64,000 bases of DNA from Polytrichum commune (Eukaryota; Streptophyta; Polytrichopsida; Polytrichales; Polytrichaceae), in NCBI GenBank assembly GCA_950295325.1, contig OX485807.1, positions 31,155,666 to 31,219,665 on the forward strand. Direction: 5' to 3'. Made by a program: the position numbers and the translations under genes. The notes below the pieces were generated by a model. The model was not told where the DNA came from and ran no database searches. It saw nothing but the letters and a program-made list of their open reading frames with translations. Of this stretch, positions 22,601 through 32,944 are shown one piece after another (positions within the stretch are counted from its first letter, which is position 1; each line of letters starts with the position of its first letter).

Positions 22601-25600
22601 TCTCAAACTCACCTTTTAGCCAACTCACCCAGAGACTTTACAGATAACTCAATTGTTTCATCTCATTGTAGGATTATTGGATAGCATTATGAAGCACATA
22701 TCGGCCCCCATTGCTATTGGGAGATTTTGATGTCTTGTAGGGGTTGTAGAACTTTCATTGCTATGAAACTAAAGCAAGAATATAAAGCGGGCATTTGCAG
22801 ATCCATTCTTTTCCTTTTTCTTTTTCTTTCCCCTCTTATAATGAGCTGGCCATGTTTGTGTTGTTGTTCTTGTTGTTGTAGGACCCTACCGAAGCTCATG
22901 CTCGACGAGGAGGTTAGTACAACTTTCCTTGGCTAACATAACCTGGTTAAGTATCAGAGGACTAATACTAGTGGAAGTCAAGTTGTTATCTTATGGTTAG
23001 TCTTACATCGTAAACATTTTCTTGTTACGTAATACACGTGGCTTACTGCTGGACAATCCATTTCCTCATGTTTGTAATGAAATTTTGATGATGGGCAGCT
23101 CACTGGACATTCAACCCTACATCTCTTATAAAAAGTCTGCAACAACTGAGAAGCCAGGTGCGAAGGTGATCTCCCTTATGCTAAAACTCTTGCATGTTAA
23201 TATTTTCAGCCATAAGTCGATTTTATCCTTTAATTCAATCGGAGTTTTGGTTGGGAGTTGGTTGTTTTGCATACAAACCTTCCATGTTTAGTATTGCATG
23301 CTTGGAGTCAGTTTGGAGGTTTAAACGAAGAACATTTAGTTCGTGGGGGGCTGAACTCATTTTAGCACTTGTTAACATGCCAAAATGAGGTTTGGCCCTC
23401 AATGTGCTAAAATAAAAAGTTCTTCGTTCAGACCTTCACACCGACGCCCAAGCATGCACCCAAAACTTACCAAACATGAAAAAGTGTCGTGTGCAAAACA
23501 AACCAACTCCCAACCAAAACTTGGGCTGAATCAAAGAAAAACTCTAATATTATCAGCCACGAATGAATTCATATACAGATATATAATATGTATTCAAATG
23601 TTTTCACAGAAATTTTCACATATGTTATATTTTGTGTTTGTGGCGGCAGGGTTGGGCCCATTTACCCTCATTTGATCATGGAGTAGGAGATCCTGTTGAA
23701 ATGGACATTCAAGTAACACACCAGTATGTCTTTCTTCCTACTTGCAACTCATCAAGAGTGTTTACACCTTGTCTACTTATTACATATCAAAGATGATGAA
23801 TCAATTGCAAACTCTGAACAATCACTTGAATCAACCAAACCTATACCATTGCTAAGCCTAATGAAAAAACAAATATAATATAATCTATGGGTTACCAGGA
23901 TAGGGAGGAAGATTTTGCCTCAGGTTGTTTGACAGGTGGTGAATGCACCAGGTTGCTGAAATTGATGAAATCTTATCACGGGTGATGATGATGATGATTA
24001 GGTTCAGCATGTGCATGGCGAAGGTGATAACATTATCTCTGGGAACATAATACTGCCTCATTATTATTCCACCTATTTTTACAAAATAATAAGATACTAC
24101 TCTTTTATGTTTAAAATCTGCTGTAAAGGAAAGTTAAACCACTTTCCCATTTTTCATTATGAAGTTTGTGTTATCCGCTCTTATATCCTGTTCGCAACAG
24201 GAGACAAACAATCCTTCAATTGTTTCTAATCTTTAATGAGGTTGTTGTAAATTTTGAGAGTGATTATGGGGTCCATCATGCAGGCACCGAGTGGTAGTGG
24301 TGGAGGGCAACTACCTGTTGTTGGAGGAGGGTGATTGGAAGAGCTTGAAAAGTGTCTTTGATGAATCCTGGTAAACTATGTTCCTTCTCAATTCTTAGCA
24401 TTTCTTAACCCTTAAAGGACACAGGGTCTCAATATACGACCAAATACACCAATTGATGAGGGCCTCACCAAGTGCATTGATTATATACTTATGGGTTCAA
24501 AACCTTTTCTTTTACATTGGCTTCTGTCAAGGAGAAAATAAAACTCTCCTCATACTTGACATTGATGATCAAAATACAACATATGTATTTGCATACAAGG
24601 TCACTCAGGTTGCATAGTTAGAATTCAGAATTTCACTAACATCAAGGTATTCAACCAATACAAAAAGTGCATTGAAGAATGAGTTAATTTTACAAAGGGT
24701 CACTTTTGACATAATTGATTGAAAAGGACTATATGTAGCTCAAACATGTTTAAATGGATGAGGAGGCCCAACCTGAGCTTCTTAGACGCTTGAGGGTTAA
24801 GTGGTGTCGTGAGTGTTCTCCCTAGAAAAGCATCTTGGAAAGTAATACCATGTATATACACTTGTGACTTTCTGTTATGGCCAGGTCTTTTGAGTTGAAT
24901 CTTGGTAGATGAGAGAAGGCTTTTGTGTCTAAGGACAGGCAACAATGAGGTTTCGACTATTCAGAGCTTACCACTTGACATTCATGCGTGTCTTCAAGGA
25001 CCTTGATTCTTGGATTTATTTTTTGACGCTAGAATAGAAAAGAGGGCGTCCTTACACATGCTTTTGAATGCTATAGTGGCTCGAGTATTACTCGAGATGA
25101 AGTGATCCACTTCATTTTGGCATAGAAAAGTGGATTTGGAGACCATCAGATGACTTTCCCTCAACTAGTGTGTGAGCTTTGCAACCAACTTATTTTATTT
25201 GGCTGGGATATAGTTGCCCTTAGTGGTACTGGTGTCATCACGTATGCTCAAATCGGTTACCTTCTATAATTGGGTTTGTTGCACAGGTTTGTGGAGATTG
25301 ACCTCGACGAAGCCATGAGAAGGGTCGAAAAGAGACACATTGCAACAGGCAAGTGGTCTAAGTTTTCCTTTGCTTCGTACTTTGGGTTGGTTACGCTTTT
25401 GGTAACAATCTTTTGTCTTTGAAACAAGTTGATGCAAGATCCACACCAAATACAAATTGGAACTCTGTGAAGTCGCATATAATGTGAAACACAAAGGAAC
25501 GTTTCTTCATAAATATGTAAGATTCCAGAATTTATTTTCAAGTAGGAATTCCAGCTTGGATCATTGTTTTCGACTGCACCATGGTTAAAGGGTGTATTGT

Positions 25601-26282
25601 TGATGGCAAATCAAGAAACTCTTGAATTTAGTTTTCGTAGACCAAGAAGCCTGTATGGCTTCCAAAAAGGCTGATGCCAAACCTCCTGGTTATTATCTGC
25701 TCAGCTTTTGGTGGGAATGGTTGCAGGGAAGCCCCCCGAAATTGCAAAATGGCGGGTGAGATTCTGACTCCATTTTCCACAACTCTTCAAGTAAATTCTT
25801 TTTTGTGTGGGGGGTCGAAAACACACGTTCGAAAAGACCGATTTCGAGACGAGGTTCGGAAGGCCCATGTAAACGAATACTGGCCTTGACACATGCCTAG
25901 CCTTGGGGAGCTTGGTACCAAGGCCGCTCCCTCTTTTTTTTGGGTAGAAATGTCCGTTAATAACTCCGATCCAAGACGGAGGTATTGAAAGGCTTACCAT
26001 GCTCCCCAAGGTTAGGCATTATGTGAAGGCCAAATTTTCTTTTACCTTGGCCCGGAAAACTCATTTCGAAACCGGCGTCATAATACGCGTGTGACCCTCC
26101 TCTTAAAAAGTGTTGTGTTGTGCACGGGCCTCAATACATATTGTGCTCTCAAGCATTGATTTTGAGACTTGGATGTTTGATGTTGTGAGCAGGTGGGGTA
26201 CAATGACCGGCCCAACGCCGAATTAATTGAGCTCTCAAAATGCAACGCGGATCTAATCATACCTTCAATCTCTGTGTGTTAA
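19646..26282 (+). CDS. P-loop kinase of the uridine-kinase/PRK-like family (At1g03030-type)
   Basis: ATP-dependent small-molecule kinase of the plant At1g03030/yeast YFH7 group; substrate not established. Conserved exons, all phase-consistent: 21641-21711, 22105-22294, 22882-22912, 23099-23157, 23650-23723, 24284-24370, 25287-25348, 25727-25755, 26193-26282 (TAA). Together they encode 230 residues beginning MEETYDALARRLL. Landmarks are Walker A GPPGAGKST, the VPMDGFHLYR loop, DAMEDPTEAHARRGAHWTF, PSFDHGVGDPVE, VVEGNYLLLEEGDW, EKRHIATGKPPEIAKWR and NDRPNAELI. A leader in phase is proposed from 19646-19692 (MAVNAMSHPTTPLLS), 20247-20332 and 20581-20711. It is rich in Ser/Arg/Lys and poor in acid, like a plastid transit peptide; its link to 21641 is unresolved. 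The intron after 25348 has a GC donor (ACAG|gcaagt). Introns contain foldback MITEs. No stop or frameshift was found in the conserved part. Confidence 0.87.
21005..21300. mobile_element. Foldback MITE, TTGGTTGTTTTGCATAC ends (copy 1)
   Basis: The left arm (TTGGTTGTTTTGCATAC) is inverted at the right (GTATGCAAAACAACCCAAC...ACCAAAAGT). An inner inverted pair, 'gagggccaaactcattt' and 'gagtttgaccctcag', gives a long hairpin. It is related to 23243-23521 and lies in the proposed 5' intron of the kinase gene. Confidence 0.6.
23243..23521. mobile_element. Foldback MITE in a kinase-gene intron (copy 2)
   Basis: A 279-bp element within the intron 23158-23649. The left arm AGTTTTGGTTGGGAGTTGGT is the inverted complement of the right arm, apart from one extra T further in. 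The hairpin continues inward with GCATGCTTGG / CCAAGCATGC and GAACTCATTTTAGCA / TGCTAAAATAA. Non-coding. Confidence 0.75.
25803..26100. mobile_element. Long foldback element in the last kinase intron
   Basis: Within the intron 25756-26192, GGCCTTGACACATGCCTAGC, then CTTGGGGAGC, at about 25882 is mirrored by GCTCCCCAAGGTTAGGCATT, then ATGTGAAGGCC, at about 26002. Weaker outer arms (a GTGTGGGGGGTC-like start and its inverted partner near 26095) suggest a ~300-bp foldback MITE. The exact ends are uncertain. Confidence 0.55.
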
Positions 26283-28440
26283 GCATCCCATCTGTGTTGG
26301 GTGGTTTCTGATCTGGGCGATTGCCGGTGACGTAAATTGAAAGTCTCAAGACAGCCTTGTACAGTTGTCTCTACTAGATGAAATCGGAGCTCAAGAGTCT
26401 GGGATGTAATTTGGAGTTGTATGTATGTAGTGTACCACCAAGGAGCTTGTAAATTTATGAATAACATGACCCGGAATTCTATACAGAAACAGTCTACCCA
26501 TGTGGATCTGCAAAATTTGGAGCTGCCACGTTGAGATGTCCATCGCTACCATGGCAGTAAAGAATTATCAATTCGGTTCACCTGTGTATTCATTATTGGC
26601 GTTGGTGTTTCCTGTGGAAGTTCTTGTATTCCGGTGATGCGAGGCTCCCTTCATTCCTAGAAACCTTGAATCTGAACTTTTAGCAAGAACTTTATTACAA
26701 TTGAATGATACAGAACACCTCGTAGTGAATTGCTTTGGCCTGGTTAATCCCTAAAGGCTGAAGCGAAATTGCCCCAAAATCACCTAAACCAAGCTCAGTC
26801 CAATTCAGCAGCTTATCTAAGAAAATCCGCACCTCCTATGGTAGATTTGACAGCACAGATGGCATTTTTGTAAAGTTAGGATTGTTCACACGATTTCTCA
26901 GCCATCCATGTTTCGAAATCAAAAGTTTATAAAGTAAATGTGTGTGATGGTATGGTTGGGCAGATGTGATTACTATGGCGAAAACGTCCGCCTCGGCCTA
27001 TAGAGGTTAATCTATAAGATAATTAAGAATCCGAGCATTAGTGCAGCCCATGTAAGTAAGGTATGTGGGCCTTATGTGGTCACTCATCCTAATCAGATAC
27101 TTACATGTGTGTGGGATATGGCAAGCCATGTAGTTAACAACAGACACCAAAAAAGACATGTGTTATGATGAGATTGGACTATGTGCTCAAAAATACAGAC
27201 ACTACTCCATGTTCAATTATTAACCCTTTACTTTTTGGAGCGTATTGTGGTTCCGTTAGATCATCTAAATAAGCAAGCGTTCTATAGCTCAAATTTTCTT
27301 GTACTTCAAAGAAAAGTTGTTGCTAATGATTTTAAGATCACATCGATACGGTAGCAATATTTTGTAATTTTCATGGTTTGTTTATAATGGATTTAGAGTC
27401 ATTAAAACTTTCATAAATTCTCATAAATAAGTGCAATAAAATTATATTCTAAACTTGCAAGATTTATATTAAGAATAATTATACACTTTGAGGTAAGAAA
27501 AATACTCCGTAGAAATTTGACAATTTTCAATCATAATAAGCACTATATGAAGTCACTTTACATAGCAATGTATCAACAAGGGAAAACTTAGTCATTCTAG
27601 ACTTTAAAATTTTCTTGTGAACCATCTTTTCATATTGGAATAGGATCATTGCCATTGCCAAGAAAATATCATGAAGAACACAATGATACATGTTGTGAAC
27701 CTTCCTAACACCTTCCTTTTGGATGAATTTGCCTTCAAGAATCTATCATAAGCTCAGGAAGTTTAGGGTGAACATCACAATTAGATGGGAGGGCCTATGT
27801 GATCACTTGAAGAGAAAGAAAATTTTGACTTTGACCTCTTATCACTTTTGCATCTCAACTCCAATTCTAAAACTTGAAATGCCAACCTTCGTGATACTTA
27901 CATAATTGCTAACTGGAAGAGAGGATTCTCATTCCAATGCAATGGTCAAAATTGCCTATGGAGTTTTGGGAAATGCCCCAAATTGCAGCAAGCAAGAAAG
28001 AAAGATCATCCTCCCTGCCAAAACCTAAAAGTTCGGATGTAAGTGCAGCTGTGACATGATTAGGGTTAAGCCCTTTCTAGGCAGAGAGTTCCTTGTCTCT
28101 CGAGTGTCAAACCGAATCCTGGAATCCGTCCCAAACTTAAACTTGTAGTCAGTCTCAGTAATTCTCGCCCATTAGACACAAAATTCTCCTGTTTGGGACT
28201 GGAGGATTTCATGTTGGCAGTTACAGGGTAAGAGGGAAGAAACGATGTTGTAGCAACGTTTATTAATTTCTTGCAACCGGGGCTCAACATGCATCATTTA
28301 CCGGTGTCCTATGATTTGATATGGCTTCTGAAATCATGTAAATCCATGCCTTGCATCGTAAAGGCTCCCGGTCGCAGGTTGAAAGGTCGTGGAAAATGCC
28401 GATTGTGTAGGTTAGAAGGATTTCTCTGTAACAATTCGCA
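26283..28440. other. Intergenic between kinase and F-box genes
   Basis: AT-rich, with no gene or clear repeat boundary. The first few hundred bases should contain the 3' UTR of the kinase gene. Open frames around 28066-28506 on both strands are short and unconserved in appearance. Confidence 0.4.
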
Positions 28441-28677
28441 TCCGTGGTGGTCTGCCTGTGACTTCAGAAATTTGTAGAAATGCTTTTGAATCGGTGGTTG
28501 GATCAATCTCTATTCGACCTGTCGATCAAGTGTAGTGGTGAAATGGCTGGAGAACTTGTTGCAATGAAGTCCCAGAAGCTGACAAACTTTTGAAGGATTT
28601 CGAGTGGCAAGGGTTATAAATCTGCCGACGGAGTTGTGACCTGAATTCAAGCTTCTGACAAGGTACGCTCAAATTTG

Positions 28678-28725
28678 ATGGAAGGGAAATCGAAAGATGA
28701 CAAACGGGATTCTGCGATGGCATAG
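28678..28725 (+). pseudogene. Truncated copy 1 of the F-box N-terminus
   Basis: ATG followed by MEGKSKDDKRDSAMA and then TAG, where the gene has a CAG codon. It is the first identifiable start in the tandem array. Confidence 0.7.
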
Positions 28726-28905
28726 AAATGAAAAGGAATTGGCTCAAGATGCCCTTGACGTGGAAGCTGGATCATGCACTACGGTGAGATTGAACCCTGG
28801 TATAATCAAAGTCCCACAAGCTGACAAACCTCCGAACTGCACGAGTGGCAAGGATTGCAGTCTACTGAGTTGCGACTTATATTGAACAAGTTACAATCAA
28901 ACTTC

Positions 28906-29028
28906 ATGGAAGAGAGATCAACTGATGACAGAAGCAAATCTGTGATGGCACAGAAACCGAAAGCAGTAGGTCGAGATCACCTCGACGAACCTGGATCATC
29001 TTCATGCCAATGCACTCCACGGAAATAA
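28906..29028 (+). pseudogene. Truncated copy 2 of the F-box N-terminus
   Basis: Begins MEERSTDDRSKSVMAQK and reaches a CQCTPRK segment, then TAA. This corresponds to the gene's CQCAPTK at residues 37-43. No F-box follows. Confidence 0.7.
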
Positions 29029-29142
29029 ACCCTGTTATTTTAACCTGACAAACCTCCGAATTGCACAAGAGGCAACGATTGCAAGCTGTACCAAGTTGTG
29101 ACCAAGTTGTGACCTAAATTGTACAAGCTACATTCAAATTTC

Positions 29143-29265
29143 ATGGAAGGGAGATCAAAAGATGACAAAAGGAAATCTGCGATGGCACAGATACGAAAAG
29201 AAGTGGCTCCAGATCACCTCGACGAATCTGGATCATCGTCATGCCAATGCATTCCACGAAAATGA
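29143..29265 (+). pseudogene. Truncated copy 3 of the F-box N-terminus
   Basis: Begins MEGRSKDDKRKSAMAQ, identical to the gene's first 16 residues, runs to CQCIPRK, then TGA. It is the closest copy to the real gene and probably the youngest. Confidence 0.75.
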
Positions 29266-29387
29266 ACCCTATTACACCTAATCAAGCGCACAAGCCTCCG
29301 AACTCCACGAGTGGCAAGGATGGATTGCAGTCTGGCGAGGGAGGAAAGTCATGACCTAAAGTGAGGCTTCACTTGCACTCGATTTTG

Positions 29388-30863
29388 ATGGAAGGGAGAT
29401 CGAAAGATGACAAGAGGAAATCGGCAATGGCACAGAAACGGAAAGAAGTGGCTCGAGATGACCTGGACAATGAAGCTGGAACATCGTCATCATCATGCCA
29501 ATGCGCTCCTACGAAACTAAGCCCTAAGCTGTGGAGCAAGTTACCGCAACACCTCGTGGACTGCATCTACGCCAGACTACCTTACATCGACTTCTTCCGA
29601 CTCCGGAGCGTATGCAAGAGATGGAACAATCTCTACTCCTCACCTACATTTCTCCAAGAGAATGCTGGAGCACCGTTCCCTGAGCCATATTTCCTGGTCA
29701 TCACCAACCAGTTCATCCGGTACCTTTTATTCGACCCGAACTGCAAGAGCTGGATGTGGCTTCGACTACCTAACTTCTTCGAGCAGCCATGCACAATTGG
29801 CAGCTACGGAGGCCTCCTGTACGCCATCATCAAAGATGACTCGGTAGAAAATCTGAAGGTAGGTGTGTTCGATCCCCGCACTAAATTCTGGAAGGATCTT
29901 CCTCCATTGGCAAATTCAGACAAACATGTGCACTTGCATGGGATGGTGAAGGAGCATCGAGACGCGGAGGATTACATGTTAATCCTTGTCACCAACCCTG
30001 ACCGGAGCATGAAGAGTGAGAATAGCACAACGCAAGTATATGATTCCCTCACAAACGCATGGACAACACCCTCAGCCAAGATTCCAAGAAACCGCAACGG
30101 CCTCTTCAATGAAAACACTTTGTGTTGCAATGGCGCATTGTATGCATACTCAATTGAAATGGTCCCAGCTGATGGTAATCCTCCACTTGATCAATCGGCT
30201 GAGAACGGACTTATAACCCTAAACTTGGACACCGAGTCCTGGAACTGGGTGGCAGGTCCGTTTCCGTGTGAAACACCGTTGTTCCAAGTCTTCGGACTTG
30301 ACATGAGCAGACCGACCTTCCATTACGGATTGTTTTCATGGCAAGGGCAAGTGTACGCAGCGGCGAAGAACATGAGGCACATCGGTAGGATTACTTTCTC
30401 AATTTGGCAGTTGAAGGAATCTGAGCATACGTGGAAGGAAGTGGACCAGATGCCCTGGGACCATTTCAATTGGCTAAGTAATGAGCAAGATTACCCTAAC
30501 TATGGCGCTGGGAATTTGTTGGTGCAACATAACAGCTTCCAGTGCAGGAATTTGGTGCTCATTTGTGGATTCTTGGAAGAGGAGGATCTTCCTTTTAAGT
30601 TTATGTTGTATGATTTGCACAAAAAGGAGTGGCACCGATTGGACGTGCCTCTCTTGCTTGGGAGCATGGCCTCGTATGCGGGTCGTCACAGCTTGAGTAG
30701 CACCAGTCGAGACACTGAGGATTCAAGCTCCACGAGTAGTAGCAGCAGCAGCAGCGGTGACACTGAATCTGGTTCTGATCGTAACGATCATAGCATCGAT
30801 TTGAGTGAGGCTGAGCAGCAGCAGCTCCAAGATTTTCTGGAATCTGCTCAAGAATGTCGATGA
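29388..30863 (+). CDS. F-box protein with kelch-like repeats, single exon
   Basis: Probable substrate receptor of an SCF (SKP1-CUL1-F-box) ubiquitin ligase; 491 residues. The F-box is at about residues 48-88 (LWSKLPQHLVDCIYARLPY... RLRSVCKRWNNL), which would bind SKP1. A C-terminal beta-propeller-like part follows with kelch-type strands: VGVFDPRTKFWKDLPPL, TQVYDSLTNAWTTP and LITLNLDTESWNWVAGPF. The architecture is like plant F-box/kelch proteins of the At5g15710/UFO type. The tail is a Ser/Asp-rich low-complexity stretch (about 440-470) followed by EAEQQQLQDFLESAQ. The N-terminus is basic and polar. The start is ATG 29388, in register with the upstream tandem units; the frame extends 9 codons upstream without ATG. 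No introns or defects. Substrate unknown. Confidence 0.92.
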   Translation: MEGRSKDDKRKSAMAQKRKEVARDDLDNEAGTSSSSCQCAPTKLSPKLWSKLPQHLVDCIYARLPYIDFFRLRSVCKRWNNLYSSPTFLQENAGAPFPEPYFLVITNQFIRYLLFDPNCKSWMWLRLPNFFEQPCTIGSYGGLLYAIIKDDSVENLKVGVFDPRTKFWKDLPPLANSDKHVHLHGMVKEHRDAEDYMLILVTNPDRSMKSENSTTQVYDSLTNAWTTPSAKIPRNRNGLFNENTLCCNGALYAYSIEMVPADGNPPLDQSAENGLITLNLDTESWNWVAGPFPCETPLFQVFGLDMSRPTFHYGLFSWQGQVYAAAKNMRHIGRITFSIWQLKESEHTWKEVDQMPWDHFNWLSNEQDYPNYGAGNLLVQHNSFQCRNLVLICGFLEEEDLPFKFMLYDLHKKEWHRLDVPLLLGSMASYAGRHSLSSTSRDTEDSSSTSSSSSSSGDTESGSDRNDHSIDLSEAEQQQLQDFLESAQECR

Positions 30864-30989
30864 AGGACCGGAGCTCACATTCTGTATAAAGCGGTTGAAA
30901 TCGCCATTCCCAATCTTACTCTGATATTCTCGACGATGAAATCACCACATCCACCATCCAAAAGTTCCCATTACGCTCCGAATCGTGCC

Positions 30990-31062
30990 CTTTCCGATGT
31001 GAGTGAGGCTGAGTAACTTAGTATCAAGTCCGATAGTTTCTGGAATCTGCGCAGGAAGAGTG
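30990..31062 (+). pseudogene. Decayed duplicate of the F-box gene 3' end
   Basis: 'gtgagtgaggctgag' followed by 'tttctggaatctgcgcaggaag' repeats the gene's last codons (SEAEQQQLQDFLESAQE) about 190 bp further on. A TAA sits right after the first block and the Gln run is lost. It shows that the 3' end was duplicated in tandem as well. Confidence 0.65.
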
Positions 31063-32387
31063 ATCCAAATAACGAACAATTTATTCTTGCCTTTGTTTTC
31101 TTGTGTATAAACAAATTCGGAATCCACTTGCAAGGATGACGAGTGAAATAATGGATATCCCTTGACATAAGCTGTGTTTCATGAAATGGGAGCTATAATT
31201 GACTCATTGAAGTTGTTAAACTTCAGTCAGGTTCGTTACAAAGATTAGGCAAATGGTTCGCCACCATTCAATATCCATGAGTCAATGTCATAACAAAGCC
31301 TCGAGGGTTTGATACCATTTCAATGCAAACTCAACAATTCAATAAGTATACATTCAACTCACATTTCATCCTTTTTGAATCATGCAAGTATAAGATTTAA
31401 AACAGAATCCCAGGACTTTGTCCAATAGGATTCAATGTTCTGTTTAGATGTTGTTGTATCAATGCAAAGTAAACCCGCTCCAAGTTCACATATGAGCTCG
31501 CAACTATGATCAAGGGTAAAGTGTCCTTCATTCACACCAGCACTAGAGCTAAGAGGTCGGTATCGTCTCTCTCTCTCTCTCTCTCTCTCAATTTTGTGTC
31601 AATATATGGATCTTGAGATTTGTGATACATGGAACTGATTAACCAATAATAACTTCCTCGTAACCAACAACATATTTGCAAATGCCTTTCAATGTTGCAT
31701 TGAGGTCAGCTTAGCCTAATTAACTTGAACTTCCCAAAGGTCGGCACCAATGTTGGACCGGTATAAAGGTGAATGCATGGGATCAATAATCAACATCAAA
31801 GAACTTACCCATGAGTATGAAAAATCAGGTTACCAATCAAATATTGATATTTAGTGGATATGTTAAGGTTAAAGATGTGCAAGATGTTAAACTTGTTTGG
31901 ATTAATGTGGCTAGGGATTCATGGCACTCATGTATTTTCATAGCTAGAACATTCTTCATTTGCATTTATCTCACCAACAATAATGCCAATTTTATTACAA
32001 GCATCTCAACAATAAGCAATAAGATATTCCCATGTCTCATGCGGGATAGTAATACATGCATGTTGGCAAATTATAATCAACCCTAAGCTAGTACACTATA
32101 TAGATTGTTGACTTTGAAATTTTTCCAAACTTTCGGCCATGTGGGACCCTCCTCACATGCCACATGAACTACTAATAAGTATACCCAAAAAACCATCACC
32201 GAACCTAAAACCAGCACAACTAAGTATCCATGCATACACTTGTTGCTTCCACATGTATGCATGTGGCACATAGTGGTGGCTTTAGGTTTGGGGATGGTTT
32301 TCAATATACATGCCTTATAGGGTTTTGCCTTGCTTCTCTTCCTCTTTATAAACCCTCTCCACTTCTTCATTGTTTTCCTTTCATATG
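31063..32387. other. Intergenic with (CT)n tract
   Basis: No gene supported. A (CT)n microsatellite lies at about 31566-31590. Confidence 0.4.
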
Positions 32388-32388
32388 A

Positions 32389-32941
32389 GGGGCACTTTAT
32401 ATTAGGGCCCATTTGGACTTGAGCCCACTTGGACTTGAAGCGGGCCTTAACTTTAGCCCTACTTTACAAAATGGGCCATAGAGTGGGCCTTGCAATATAA
32501 AGTCCATAGGCCCACTTGTAGGGCCCAAATTGGAAATTCTACTTTAAAGTGGGCCTTCCAAATGGGCCTAGGGACTTTATATTGTAAGGCCCAATCCACG
32601 GCCCACTTGGGCTTAGATGAATTATGCCCTTGCTTGAACTAAAGTCATACAGTCATAAAGTCATAAATGACTATATGACGGAAGTTGGGTGAAGTGGGCC
32701 GAAGGTGCGAAGTGGGTCTCCATAAACCCTCGACCCAATTTTTTGGCATCGGCCCATTTCTTTCCCTCCAAAACGCCATCATGTCACCCGCCACGTAAGC
32801 TTTAGGAGAAGTGGGCCGACTCTCAATATAAAGCCCTTGGGCCCATATTAGGGCCCATTTGGGCAATCTAAGCACTCTCATTGGTTGATGCCTAGGGTTT
32901 GGAAATGGGCCCTAGAAATGGGCCCTAATATAAAGTGCCCC
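32389..32941. mobile_element. GGGCC-rich MITE with TGA target duplication (Harbinger-like)
   Basis: Perfect TIRs of about 26 bp (starting GGGGCACTTTATATTAGGGC) bound 553 bp and are flanked by TGA at 32386-32388 and 32942-32944. A 3-bp duplication is what PIF/Harbinger-Tourist elements make, though the usual site is TWA. The interior is built of many short (A/T)GGGCC(C/T) blocks and 'aatataaag' blocks in both orientations, giving a cruciform-prone structure. The reverse frame 32645-32881 is incidental. Non-coding. Confidence 0.75.
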
Positions 32942-32944
32942 TGA

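Larger units (their letters stand above)
28441..29387 (+). repeat. Tandem array of copies of the F-box gene 5' end
   Basis: Units of about 228, 237 and 245 bp start at ATGs 28678, 28906 and 29143, and the real gene starts at 29388 in the same register. A headless further unit lies at about 28450-28677. Each unit repeats the first codons (MEG-S-KDDK-), the block 'gctgacaaacctccgaa', 'cgagtggcaagg' and 'gttgtgacct'. The copies' own frames stop after 15, 40 and 40 codons. They would lie in the 5' leader or promoter, where they could act as upstream ORFs if transcribed. Confidence 0.85.
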
